From: Scatosoma sp045660265
Lineage (GTDB): Bacteria; Bacillota; Clostridia; Christensenellales; Borkfalkiaceae
Direction of reading: 5' to 3'
Assembly (NCBI GenBank): GCA_045660265.1
Contig: JAZRDM010000045.1
Location: forward strand, 1 to 50,289
DNA length: 50,289 nucleotides
Part shown: piece by piece, positions 24,447 to 32,379 of the stretch
How positions within the stretch are numbered: the first letter of the stretch is position 1
Layout of the letters: each line of letters opens with the position of its first letter
Notes under the pieces: generated by a model
Told to the model about the DNA's origin: nothing
Database searches by the model: none
Seen by the model: only the letters and a program-made list of their open reading frames with translations
Position numbers and translations under genes: made by a program

Positions 24447-26129
24447 ATGAAAGAAAATAAAATCGGTGAAAACAAGTCCTCTGGGGCAGAGAAAGTGGAA
24501 AACATCATTCGAGAAAAAGAAAAACAAAGCACGCATAATTCCTTGCAAGACGGGGGCAGGGTTGCGTTGAATAAAGAAAATGACAACGCAAACCACCGCG
24601 TAGAGTATGCAATTCAGTTTGCCGAAAAACGAAAGGCGAATGCCATCCGCGCCGAGCGAAGACGCGCGGAGAAACGTGAGCGCAGGGCGGCGGAAAAGGC
24701 ATTGAGAGAGAAAAAACTGCAAGAACAACTGCGTGAAAAAGAAAAACAGAGGAAACGCTCGGCTGGCTTTGGTGGCTGGCTAGCGGCGGTGATTACACTC
24801 GGGGCGGTATGTTTGGTGCTTGCAACCGTCGTAACAGTCGGCGCGATAGATATGTCGCGAACCAAGCAAGGTATTGCGGACGGGTATCGCGCTTCGCTGT
24901 ACGAGCTGGTGGGGATTGTTGAGAATATTGATAACGATTTAGACAGAGCGCGTATTTCCGCTTCTCCCGAGCAACAAAGCCGTATTTTGACGGACGCGCT
25001 TATACAGGCGAGGGTGGCGGAAACGGACGTGGAAAAAATGCCTATTTCCGCGGAAGAAGACGCAAACTTAACCTCGTTTTTCAACCGTACTGCGTGTGTG
25101 TGCGAGGGGATGTTGGCTAAAATTAGAAATGGAGAACAATTAAACGATAAAGACGTTGAAATGGTGGAAGGACTTTATCAAAAATCCCACAAAGTCCGTC
25201 AAACGTTAAACGAACTTGCAACGACAATGACAACGGATGATATGATGCTCTTTTTAAAAGGCGGAGAAAATAAATTATCCACAGCAATCCGTTCGATTGA
25301 GGAAATGACGTTGCAGGAAAACAAACTCGGCGCAGACATGGGTGGGGGAAAAGGTGAGACGCCCCCGCATAAAAACCAAACGGATAACGGAAAGGGAGAA
25401 AAACCCACCTTCATGCAAAGCGAAAATCAAAAAGAACCCAGACTTGAAAAAGCGCAAAAAATAGACGTAAAGAAAGCGGAAGAGCTGGTAAAAAAATATT
25501 TTAAAAACTATTCCATTCAATCCATTTCTTTTATCGGAGAAGCTCATAATAAATGGTTGCCTGTTTATAATTTCGAGTTAATGGACAACGAAGAAAACAG
25601 CTTGTATGCGCAAATTTCGGCTTTGGATGGCGCGCTGATTCGATTTAATTACTACCGTGAATGTCAAGACAAAAAGTTTGATGGAGATAATGCAAAAATG
25701 ATTGCCGAAAACTTTTTATCGTCGCTTGGCTATGAAAACGTAACGGCAATTCGTTCGAGTGGGTTGGGCACAGATGAAGATTTCTTATTCTGCTATGAAA
25801 AAGACGGCGTTGTATATTACGCTGACGCAATTAAGGTGAAAGTATGTTTAGAAAGAGGCGTAGTATCGGGAATGGATGCGGGTGAGTTTATCAAAAACCA
25901 TAGGGATAGGTTAGAACCATCCGCTAAAATTACCTTGTCGCAAGCGCGAGAGAAACTGCATCATAGCGTTGAGGTAGAAAGCGCGCGGATGTGTGTGATT
26001 AAAATAGGTCCTAAAGAACGTTGCGCTTACGAGTTTTTATGTTCGTATAAAGACGACAACTATTTAATTTATATCGACTCGGAGACGGGTAGAGAATTAT
26101 CTATCGTTAACACGAAGTCGTTAGGCTAA
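24447..26129 (+). CDS. ypeB: Germination protein YpeB with long basic N-terminal extension
   Basis: Partner that stabilises and localises SleB in spores. Seen: one membrane segment at about 106-133 (WLAAVITLGAVCLVLATVV), then the family start YRASLYELVGIVENIDNDLDR, and C-terminal PepSY-like domains (about 345-560) ending YLIYIDSETGRELSIV. Odd: about 105 residues precede the membrane segment, rich in Arg, Lys and Glu and predicted coiled coil (RRRAEKRERRAAEKALREKK), and a Gly/Lys/Pro linker lies at about 290-335. 560 residues exceeds the roughly 450 of Bacillus YpeB. A dispersed motif copy sits in the extension. Confidence 0.95.
   Translation: MKENKIGENKSSGAEKVENIIREKEKQSTHNSLQDGGRVALNKENDNANHRVEYAIQFAEKRKANAIRAERRRAEKRERRAAEKALREKKLQEQLREKEKQRKRSAGFGGWLAAVITLGAVCLVLATVVTVGAIDMSRTKQGIADGYRASLYELVGIVENIDNDLDRARISASPEQQSRILTDALIQARVAETDVEKMPISAEEDANLTSFFNRTACVCEGMLAKIRNGEQLNDKDVEMVEGLYQKSHKVRQTLNELATTMTTDDMMLFLKGGENKLSTAIRSIEEMTLQENKLGADMGGGKGETPPHKNQTDNGKGEKPTFMQSENQKEPRLEKAQKIDVKKAEELVKKYFKNYSIQSISFIGEAHNKWLPVYNFELMDNEENSLYAQISALDGALIRFNYYRECQDKKFDGDNAKMIAENFLSSLGYENVTAIRSSGLGTDEDFLFCYEKDGVVYYADAIKVKVCLERGVVSGMDAGEFIKNHRDRLEPSAKITLSQAREKLHHSVEVESARMCVIKIGPKERCAYEFLCSYKDDNYLIYIDSETGRELSIVNTKSLG
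24552..24572 (+). repeat. 21-base dispersed motif, site 8
   Basis: GGGGGCAGG, GTTGCGT, TGAAT. In the ypeB N-terminal extension, encoding DGGRVALN. Confidence 0.7.
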
Positions 26130-26130
26130 C

Positions 26131-26166
26131 AAAAAAAACACCACGCAAGCAAGGCGTGGTGTTTTT
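26131..26166. terminator. Bidirectional terminator between ypeB and the TRIC gene
   Basis: ACACCACGC / GCGTGGTGT stem (26138-26146 with 26154-26162), flanked by an A-run on the left and a T-run on the right. Confidence 0.9.
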
Positions 26167-26179
26167 GATAAATACAATA

Positions 26180-26869
26180 TTATTTTTTTTCATTTATAGA
26201 AGAGACAGACTTTTCTTCAATAGAATCGTTTAACTGAATTTTAGGCAAACTCCAGCGATATTTGGTTGCAAGCATACGGATAACGAGTATCAAAACTAAG
26301 CTGAAAATAGTTGGAGCAATCGTGTTTGGAAAGACAAAACGCAAGCCAAAATACATCCCGGCTCCGCTGATAGAAGCTAAAGCGTACACGTGTTTTTTAA
26401 AGATATAGGGGGTGCTGTTGGTTAACACGTCTCGGATCATGCCCCCGCCAACGCCCGTCAGCATACCAAGAAGAATGGATAAAGGAATATTTTCGGAAAG
26501 TCCGTTTACGAACGCAATTTCCGTACCGGCAACGGAGAATGCCGCAAGTCCCAAAGCGTCGAAAAAGTTATTCACTTGTTCGATTTTTGTGGATACAGAA
26601 AAGAATTTTTCCTTATAGATATACGCCAAAAGAAACACAACAAGTGCTGTAACGGCGGCGATTAGTATAACGTGTAAATTCGAAAAGATAGTAGGAGGAT
26701 GAATGCCGATAAGGATATCGCGTAATATCCCACCGCCGACAGCGGTAATGCACCCGATAAATAAAACGCCGAAAATATCTAATTTAGAACGAATGGCAAC
26801 GAATGCGCCAGAGATTGCAAACGAGATAGTTCCGATAATTTCCAATGCGGATAAAATAGGCTCTAACAT
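26180..26869 (-). CDS. TRIC-family (UPF0126/YadS) membrane channel protein
   Basis: Integral membrane protein of 229 residues built from two repeats of three helices. Seen: ISFAISGAFVAIRSKLDIFGVLFIGCITAVGGGILRD in repeat one and LGMLTGVGGGMIRDVL in repeat two, each with the GGG-x-x-RD motif of the family. Members are bacterial TRIC cation channels or glycine-related transporters; the substrate is not determined here. Its own promoter drives a leader of about 60 bases with a compact hairpin. AAGGAG precedes the start at 26869. Confidence 0.93.
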   Translation of the reverse strand: MLEPILSALEIIGTISFAISGAFVAIRSKLDIFGVLFIGCITAVGGGILRDILIGIHPPTIFSNLHVILIAAVTALVVFLLAYIYKEKFFSVSTKIEQVNNFFDALGLAAFSVAGTEIAFVNGLSENIPLSILLGMLTGVGGGMIRDVLTNSTPYIFKKHVYALASISGAGMYFGLRFVFPNTIAPTIFSLVLILVIRMLATKYRWSLPKIQLNDSIEEKSVSSINEKK

Positions 26870-26888
26870 ATAAGCTCCTTACAATTTG

Positions 26889-26931
26889 GATAGGGCAGGT
26901 ACGAGATGAAATCTTTTCATGGTGCCCAACC
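26889..26931 (-). promoter_or_regulatory. Compact structured leader of the TRIC-family gene
   Basis: The minus-strand transcript starts at or near this element. GGGCA (26923-26927) pairs with TGCCC (26893-26897), enclosing ATGAAA/TTTCAT (26906-26920) with a lopsided internal loop; extra GG/CC pairs lie outside. It matches no riboswitch I recognise. One strand overlaps a copy of the dispersed motif, so the structure may be partly coincidental. Confidence 0.4.
26891..26911 (+). repeat. 21-base dispersed motif, site 9
   Basis: TAGGGCAGG, TACGAGA, TGAAA. It lies in the leader of the TRIC-family gene, on the opposite strand. Confidence 0.5.
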
Positions 26932-26937
26932 TAATAG

Positions 26938-26966
26938 ATTATAACACAGTTGTTTTTATTTTGCAA
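26938..26966 (-). promoter_or_regulatory. Sigma-A promoter of the TRIC-family gene
   Basis: Minus strand TTGCAA (26961-26966), 17 bases, TATAAT (26938-26943). Confidence 0.8.
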
Positions 26967-27043
26967 TCCATTTTCTTAAAAAAACACAAGAAAAAAACGA
27001 AGGACGTATTTTTTACAAAGAATTGCCAATTTTTTAAAAACCC

Positions 27044-27072
27044 TTGCTTATTTCAAATAAGTGTAGTATAAT
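27044..27072 (+). promoter_or_regulatory. Sigma-A promoter of the LRR protein gene
   Basis: TTGCTT 27044-27049, 17 bases, TATAAT 27067-27072. The leader to 27165 contains AATAGT/ACTATT and ATAC/GTAT pairings, not recognised. Confidence 0.75.
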
Positions 27073-27165
27073 AAAAAAGAAAAATAGTGATAATAAAAAA
27101 CTATTGTCATACTATGCGTCGGCTGCGTATGTATGTGCTGTAGAATCATAAGTGAGGCGTTTATT

Positions 27166-28029
27166 ATGAAACAAAAAGTGAAGCTGATTATTATATTAGC
27201 AATCGAATTTATTGCAATTGCGGCAATGCTATTGCTTATTTTCTTTGCGGGAAAACGCTCGTATAGCGTTACATTCGATTTAAACGGCGGTACGTTAATT
27301 AGCGGCGAAACGGTGCAAAGGGTAACGCAAGGCCAAAACGCAAGTCCTCCGCAAGTCGTTAAAGACGGTTGCTACTTTTTACAATGGAGCGGCTCGTATC
27401 GCCAAGTAACCAAAGACCTTGTTTTAAAAGCCGTTTGGGAATATGAAACGACACCCGGGATTGAATATAAGGTAAGCGAAGACAGTAACTATTGCGAGAT
27501 TGCAAAAGGCTATAAAGGCTTGACGGGCGACGTGTATATCGGTGCATACTACGACAATAAAAAAGTGCTGGGTATTTGCGACGGAGCTTTTGAAGGCTGC
27601 GACAGAATTACCAGCGTATATCTTTTGGACGGTATTTTAGAAATCGGGGATAGCGCATTTGCAGGTTGTACGTCCTTGCAGTCTATTGAAATACCCTCTA
27701 CGGTAAAATTGCTGGGGGAAAACGTTTTTAAAGATTGTGAAAGTTTAGAAAGTATCCGTTTACCCGAGGGGTTGATCACTATCGGAGACGGTGCATTTGA
27801 CGGCTGTGATGCACTGCAAGAAATTATTTTGCCGACAACGTTACAAAAGATGGGTGTAAACGTCTTTACTACGGCGGAGATGGTCATTTACGCGTATATC
27901 AAAGAGAGTGAAAAGCCTGCACTTTGGACAGATGGCTGGCATACCGAAGAGGTTGACGTGGTATGGGAATACAGTGAATCCGACGCGGAAGAAGGCGAAG
28001 CAGAAGACAACGGCGAAGAAGATAAATAA
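27166..28029 (+). CDS. Membrane-anchored surface protein with InlB-type and BspA-type LRR repeats
   Basis: 287 residues. Seen: one N-terminal membrane helix (LIIILAIEFIAIAAMLLLIFF); a Listeria-Bacteroides (InlB B) repeat-like domain, YSVTFDLNGGTL...DLVLKAVWEY; then BspA-type leucine-rich repeats (IGDSAFAGCTSLQSIEIPSTV, GENVFKDCESLESIRLPEGL, GDGAFDGCDALQEIILPTTL); then a Glu/Asp-rich tail. It is probably displayed outside the membrane for binding. ATG 27166 follows GTGAGGCG; an ATG at 27133 lacks a ribosome binding site. The next gene starts 17 bases downstream. Confidence 0.88.
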   Translation: MKQKVKLIIILAIEFIAIAAMLLLIFFAGKRSYSVTFDLNGGTLISGETVQRVTQGQNASPPQVVKDGCYFLQWSGSYRQVTKDLVLKAVWEYETTPGIEYKVSEDSNYCEIAKGYKGLTGDVYIGAYYDNKKVLGICDGAFEGCDRITSVYLLDGILEIGDSAFAGCTSLQSIEIPSTVKLLGENVFKDCESLESIRLPEGLITIGDGAFDGCDALQEIILPTTLQKMGVNVFTTAEMVIYAYIKESEKPALWTDGWHTEEVDVVWEYSESDAEEGEAEDNGEEDK

Positions 28030-28046
28030 AGGATAGTTAGCGGCTT

Positions 28047-29108
28047 ATGAATATGATAACAATGCTAGGGCTGCTCACCATTGTATATTTTTGCAGCCTA
28101 TTGCTCATTTGTTTATATAAAGAGCATATCAACATAAAAATCGGAAATTTAATCTTCGTTATAGTCGACGTATTGTTTTTCTTTTGCTGGAATTACGCGG
28201 CGTACCAAAGCGGTTGGTTGGACGAAGGATATATGACCCTTGGTAATATCAGTCCCTTTATTTTCACAATTATCCCCTTGACGTATATCATGAAAGATAC
28301 GGTGAAAGAATTTGCGTTTGCGGCGATTGCGTTTTTATGGTTTGGAATGTTTATCGCAATGTATGTCAGCCCAGAATACGCCTATTTGGTTGGATTTAAC
28401 CACGAAGCGAATTTCCTTTATAGCAGTGAAGCGGCTTGCCATATGCTTGCGTCGTTATTTGGGATTTATCTCATTATCACGGGGCAGGTACGCATTGAAA
28501 TTAAAAATATCGTAAAATCCATTGTCTTTATGTACAGCGTTATTGGGTTTGGTGTCTTTTTAAATTTCATGTTCCATAAATCCCATTTTGGTATGGATCC
28601 GTACGGCGATTACAGTATCTATATGATAGATATTTTTGGTTCGTTTAAGGCAACGCTTTTGGCATACTTACTCGGTGTGTTTTTGGTATTATTGCTTGGC
28701 GCGCAAGTGGGCACGCTGGTGGAAAGGTTGGCACGGAAACAAAACAAAAAGCATACCATGCAATTAAAAGCTCTTCCGTTTGCGTCTATTCAAAGTGGCG
28801 AGAAAGATTTGGAACTTCGTTTAAACGACGAAAAAAGACAAAAAGTGCAAGTGGGCGATATCATTGAATTTGTGCAAGCCGACACGCAGGAAAAACTGCA
28901 TGTGGAAGTTATCAACAAGTACGCATTTGAAAACTTTTCGGGCGCGTACGTAGCTTTTGAAAAAAATCGGCTGGGATATAAAGAGCACGAAAATGCCAAT
29001 CCGTCGGATATGGAGCAATACTATTCTTTGGAAGAAATACAAAAATATGGTGTCGTTGCTATCCAAGTAAAACTTATCAAAGAAGAAGTTTTGGTGCAAG
29101 ACAAATAA
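28047..29108 (+). CDS. Multi-pass membrane protein fused to an ASCH domain
   Basis: 353 residues. The first 225 or so hold about seven hydrophobic helices (for example NLIFVIVDVLFFFCWNYA and FAFAAIAFLWFGMFIAMYV), with a pattern loosely like YwaF/TP0381-type proteins. A basic link (RKQNKKHTMQ) leads to a C-terminal ASCH (PUA-like) domain at about 237-345: LKALPFASIQSGEKDLELRL, then NDEKRQKVQVGDIIEF and YSLEEIQKYGVVAIQV. ASCH domains are usually small soluble proteins, some acting on modified nucleosides or binding RNA. It is probably co-transcribed with the LRR gene. Confidence 0.85.
   Translation: MNMITMLGLLTIVYFCSLLLICLYKEHINIKIGNLIFVIVDVLFFFCWNYAAYQSGWLDEGYMTLGNISPFIFTIIPLTYIMKDTVKEFAFAAIAFLWFGMFIAMYVSPEYAYLVGFNHEANFLYSSEAACHMLASLFGIYLIITGQVRIEIKNIVKSIVFMYSVIGFGVFLNFMFHKSHFGMDPYGDYSIYMIDIFGSFKATLLAYLLGVFLVLLLGAQVGTLVERLARKQNKKHTMQLKALPFASIQSGEKDLELRLNDEKRQKVQVGDIIEFVQADTQEKLHVEVINKYAFENFSGAYVAFEKNRLGYKEHENANPSDMEQYYSLEEIQKYGVVAIQVKLIKEEVLVQDK
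28480..28500 (+). repeat. 21-base dispersed motif, site 10
   Basis: CGGGGCAGG, TACGCAT, TGAAA. In the membrane part of the ASCH fusion gene, read in a different frame from the other coding copies. Confidence 0.5.
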
Positions 29109-29122
29109 GAAAAAACGCTAAC

Positions 29123-29158
29123 AAACGCGGTGGAGAAAAACACTCTTCCGCGTTTTTA
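29123..29158 (+). terminator. Terminator after the ASCH fusion gene
   Basis: AAACGCGG (29123-29130) with CCGCGTTT (29148-29155), then TTTATT. Confidence 0.75.
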
Positions 29159-29227
29159 TTTACGCAAAAGCACAAAAAAACAAAAAATTGCATATACTGA
29201 AAAGGAAGTTAAAACAGGGGGGAAGAT

Positions 29228-30508
29228 ATGAATCCATTTATTGAAAATCCAATTTCTATCGAAGGTTCTTTTCAAAACTGGAAAGAGCTGTATCCTAAAT
29301 CTTATAACAAACACGAGGTAGATCCTTATACCAAAACGAGAATTATTTTAATGAACGGCACGGAGTTTGAGGCAAACTGGTTTTCCCATCAATTCGCCCG
29401 CAACGTGCAGGATAACGATTTAAAACGCGAGCTTGCTTTAACCCGCGCTATCGAAAAACAACAGCAATTAAAAATATCCTTATTAAAGCCTTGCAATGAA
29501 ACGATATTAGAGCATACTATCGGTTACGAACAGCTCGCTGTCGATTTAACGGCAGAGCTTGCCAAGCGCGAAAAGAATTGCTACGTAAAAAAGGCTCTCG
29601 ACTTTGCGTTGTTGGAAGATTTTGATCATTTATACCGCTACGCCAACCAGCTTGAAATGGAGCAGGGCGTAATGGCGGAACGTTTGGTGGGCAAATACAC
29701 CGAAATTATGCCTGGCCGTCCGACAATCGCCCATCACCGTTTCCCTAAGGACAACGTACGCCGCGGTATCAAAGCCAAGGAGGCAGACGTACAAACGGTG
29801 CTTGCCACGCTTATCATTACGGCGGCGGAACAACAAACCATGAACTATTATATGAACGTTACCGCATTCGCCGCAAACGATTTATCGCGTCGGTTATATC
29901 AAGAAATCGCCATGGTGGAAGAAGAGCACGTTACTCATTACGAGTCCTTGCAAGACAGCGGCGCTACGTGGCTGGAAATGTTGCTTTGGCACGAGTATAC
30001 CGAATGTTATCTCTACTGGTCATGTTATATGACGGAAACGGACGGGTATGTTAAAAAGCTGTGGGAAGAAAATTTAGCGATGGAAATCGCACATCTTCGC
30101 AAAGCCGCCGAGCTGTTGAAAAAATACGAGCATAAGGACTGGCAAGAGGTAATCCCCTGCGGCGAATTCCCTGCGCCTTTATCCTTGCACGAAAATATCG
30201 AATACGTGCGCAATATTTTAGGGACGACGGTGCAATACACGTCCGTACTGGAAGACTATGAAAAAGTGGAAAATTTACCCGCGGACGCAAACTTTTTCGA
30301 GTATCAAAAAACGGTGAACCCAGCGACAAACATTGTGCCTTCGCATTGTGTCATTGAAACGCACATTCGTCATTGCGGAAGAGATTATCGCTATCAAGTT
30401 GCGCCTTCGCCTGTAAGAGAGCTTCGCTGTCGCACTTCGGATAATACAAACGTGGGAAGAATGCCATCCGCGGCATATAGTACAGATTTTAGCTGTAATA
30501 AAAATTAA
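29228..30508 (+). CDS. Ferritin-like-domain protein, function unknown
   Basis: 426 residues. The central part has helices with paired Glu/His typical of ferritin-like di-iron proteins: NETILEHTIGYEQLAV, FALLEDFDHLYRYANQLEME, TAAEQQTMNYY and IAMVEEEHVTHYESL. The N-terminus (YPKSYNKHEVDPYTKTRI) and the C-terminus (RCRTSDNTNVGRMPSAAYSTDF) lie outside that fold. AGGGGGGAAG precedes ATG 29228. Upstream, AC (29172-29173), 17 bases, then CATATACT (29191-29198) weakly resembles a late mother-cell (sigma-K) promoter, so a spore role is possible but unproven. Confidence 0.82.
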   Translation: MNPFIENPISIEGSFQNWKELYPKSYNKHEVDPYTKTRIILMNGTEFEANWFSHQFARNVQDNDLKRELALTRAIEKQQQLKISLLKPCNETILEHTIGYEQLAVDLTAELAKREKNCYVKKALDFALLEDFDHLYRYANQLEMEQGVMAERLVGKYTEIMPGRPTIAHHRFPKDNVRRGIKAKEADVQTVLATLIITAAEQQTMNYYMNVTAFAANDLSRRLYQEIAMVEEEHVTHYESLQDSGATWLEMLLWHEYTECYLYWSCYMTETDGYVKKLWEENLAMEIAHLRKAAELLKKYEHKDWQEVIPCGEFPAPLSLHENIEYVRNILGTTVQYTSVLEDYEKVENLPADANFFEYQKTVNPATNIVPSHCVIETHIRHCGRDYRYQVAPSPVRELRCRTSDNTNVGRMPSAAYSTDFSCNKN

Positions 30509-30525
30509 AGGGAAATATTCAAAAA

Positions 30526-30553
30526 GAAAAAGCGGTTTTTCAACCGCTTTTTC
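30526..30553 (+). terminator. Terminator after the ferritin-like gene
   Basis: GAAAAAGCGGTT / AACCGCTTTTTC, 12-base perfect stem with a TTTC-type loop and an internal T-run. Confidence 0.88.
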
Positions 30554-30564
30554 TTCTCAAACGC

Positions 30565-30593
30565 TTGAAATGGCGTTTTGGATATGCTATAAT
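30565..30593 (+). promoter_or_regulatory. Sigma-A promoter of the 30.6-33.0 kb operon
   Basis: TTGAAA 30565-30570, 17 bases, TATAAT 30588-30593; drives four closely spaced genes. Confidence 0.85.
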
Positions 30594-30618
30594 AAGAAAA
30601 AGCAAAAGGGGAAGGGGT

Positions 30619-31035
30619 ATGCATATCGAAATTTTCGACAAACTGCCAAGTCAAGCAAGGGAAATCCGTCAAAAAGTTTTCGTGGAAGAGCAGGGATTTC
30701 AAAACGAATTTGACCGCGTGGACGAGCAGGCATCCAGCCTTGTCGTTTTCGATAAAAGCCAAGCGGTTGCCACTTGCCGTTTTTATTATGATTGTACGCT
30801 GAACGCATACCTGGTAGGGCGTATTGCCGTTATTAAAGAATACCGCGGTAAAAAAATCGGCGCGCTTATGATGCAAGCTGCGCAACAAGAAATTATAAAA
30901 AGGGGCGGTAAAAAAATTCTTATTCATGCGCAAACCCGCGCGCAAGCCTTCTATGAAAAGCAGGGCTATACGGTGTTTGGCAAAGAGGACGAAGAAGAGG
31001 GTTGTCCACACGTTTGGATGCAAAAAGGAGTGTAA
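30619..31035 (+). CDS. GNAT-family N-acetyltransferase
   Basis: 138 residues from ATG 30619, which follows AAGGGGAAGGGG; an upstream frame to 30565 overlaps the promoter. Seen: VFVEEQGFQNEFDRVDE near the N-terminus (ElaA/YjcF-like), the acetyl-CoA-binding segment VGRIAVIKEYRGKKIGALMM and FYEKQGYTVFG at the end. It transfers an acetyl group from acetyl-CoA; the substrate is unknown. First gene of a four-gene unit; the next gene begins 2 bases after its stop. Confidence 0.93.
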   Translation: MHIEIFDKLPSQAREIRQKVFVEEQGFQNEFDRVDEQASSLVVFDKSQAVATCRFYYDCTLNAYLVGRIAVIKEYRGKKIGALMMQAAQQEIIKRGGKKILIHAQTRAQAFYEKQGYTVFGKEDEEEGCPHVWMQKGV

Positions 31036-31037
31036 AG

Positions 31038-31562
31038 ATGAATAAAACGATACAAACTATTTTAGAAAGAACAAGCACGAAAAGTTATAAATCCGATCCC
31101 ATTCCTCAAGAGATTTTAGAAGAAATTATCAAGGCGGGTACGTACGCGGCAACGGGCAGAAATAAACAATCTCCCATTATCGTAGCGGTTACCAACAAGC
31201 AAGTACGGGATAATCTTGCGAAGCTAAATGCGAAAATTATGGGAATGGACGAAAACTTCGATCCCTTCTATAACGCCCCCGTTGTGTTAATAGTCCTTGC
31301 TAAAAAAGACGTTAATACCCGTGTATACGACGGCTCGTTGGTGATGGGAAATTTGATGCTTGCGGCGTCTTCGCTTGGGATAGGCAGCTGTTGGGTGCAC
31401 CGTGCAAAAGAAGAATTTGAACTTCCCGAAGGCAAAAAGCTTTTACAGGATTTAGGAATTGAAGACGAATACGAAGGCGTGGGCCATTGTCTTTTAGGGT
31501 ATGCGGCAACGCAAGCTGCTGTAAAGCCTAGAAAGGACAACTGGGTGTATTATATCGACTGA
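31038..31562 (+). CDS. Nitroreductase-family flavoprotein
   Basis: FMN-dependent oxidoreductase of 174 residues. Seen: ERTSTKSYKSDPIPQEILEEIIKAGTYAATGRNKQS (the RSxRxF-like and NxQ-type FMN-binding start), then GSLVMGNLMLAASSLGIGSCWVHRA and GYAATQA. AAAAGGAG precedes ATG 31038; a frame from 31002 lies inside the acetyltransferase gene. It may draw electrons from the flavoprotein-rubredoxin two genes downstream, which is inference. Confidence 0.93.
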   Translation: MNKTIQTILERTSTKSYKSDPIPQEILEEIIKAGTYAATGRNKQSPIIVAVTNKQVRDNLAKLNAKIMGMDENFDPFYNAPVVLIVLAKKDVNTRVYDGSLVMGNLMLAASSLGIGSCWVHRAKEEFELPEGKKLLQDLGIEDEYEGVGHCLLGYAATQAAVKPRKDNWVYYID

Positions 31563-31563
31563 T

Positions 31564-32364
31564 ATGAAAGCGGGTATTTCCACAGCGTCGCTGTTTTTAC
31601 GGCGAGATAACAAGCAAGCGTTAGAGCTTTTTAACCGTTTTGCCATTGATACGACGGAAGTTTTTTTAACGACTTTTTCAGAGTATGGCAAGGAGTACGT
31701 TTCTACGTTAGATAGGGGCAGAGTTGAGGTGAATTCTATTCACGTCTTAAATTCGCAGTTCGAGCCACAGCTTTTCGCCTCGCATGAAAAGGTAAAAGAG
31801 GACGCGTATTTTTGGTTGAAAAAAGTGCTTGCAGGCGCGCAAATGTTAGGCGCGAAGCACTATACTTTTCACGGTACGGCGCGTTATAAACTTGCTAGCC
31901 GAAATCCTTTAAATGATAATTTTAATAAACTTAGAAAAGATTTTTCTTGTATTGCTAAAACGTGTCAAGAGTACGGTGTTACCTTATGTTTAGAAAACGT
32001 AGAATGGGCAACGTATAACCGCGTAGGCGTGTTTGAACAAATTACGCCGTACGTTCCAGAAATGAAAGGGGTGTTAGACATCAAGCAAGCGCGCCTTTCT
32101 GGGCAAGATTATCGAAAATATTTACAAGAAATGGGTCAAAAACTTGCCTATGCGCATATTTCGGACGTAGACGAGCAAGGAAAAATGTGCTTGCCGGGCA
32201 AAAATGGTACGTTTGATTTTGACGAGCTGTTACGTCGATTAAAAGACGTGGGCTTTAACGGCGCACTGATTATCGAGGCGTACGAAAAAGACTATCAAAA
32301 AGAAGAAGAATTAAAAGAAAGTTACGAATACATAAACGAACTTATCTATAAACATAACGCATAA
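31564..32364 (+). CDS. Sugar-phosphate isomerase/epimerase-like TIM barrel
   Basis: 266 residues of the xylose-isomerase-like / AP endonuclease 2 fold. Seen: TTEVFLTTFSEYGKEY, HYTFHGTARY, LCLENVEWATYN, VLDIKQARLSGQD, AYAHISDVDEQGK and ALIIEAYEKDY; the His, Glu and Asp residues at barrel-strand ends fit metal binding. The start is one base after the nitroreductase stop, giving tight coupling. A dispersed motif copy (31714-31734) encodes DRGRVEVN. The exact reaction is not determined. Confidence 0.87.
   Translation: MKAGISTASLFLRRDNKQALELFNRFAIDTTEVFLTTFSEYGKEYVSTLDRGRVEVNSIHVLNSQFEPQLFASHEKVKEDAYFWLKKVLAGAQMLGAKHYTFHGTARYKLASRNPLNDNFNKLRKDFSCIAKTCQEYGVTLCLENVEWATYNRVGVFEQITPYVPEMKGVLDIKQARLSGQDYRKYLQEMGQKLAYAHISDVDEQGKMCLPGKNGTFDFDELLRRLKDVGFNGALIIEAYEKDYQKEEELKESYEYINELIYKHNA
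31714..31734 (+). repeat. 21-base dispersed motif, site 11
   Basis: AGGGGCAGA, GTTGAGG, TGAAT. In the TIM-barrel gene, same reading frame as most other coding copies. Confidence 0.65.
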
Positions 32365-32379
32365 ATAAGGAGAAAAAAG

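Noticed and set aside
26418..26445. Minus-strand GGGGGCATG as another dispersed-motif copy
   Set aside because: It encodes the conserved GGGMIRD motif of the TRIC family and lacks the TGAAT end.
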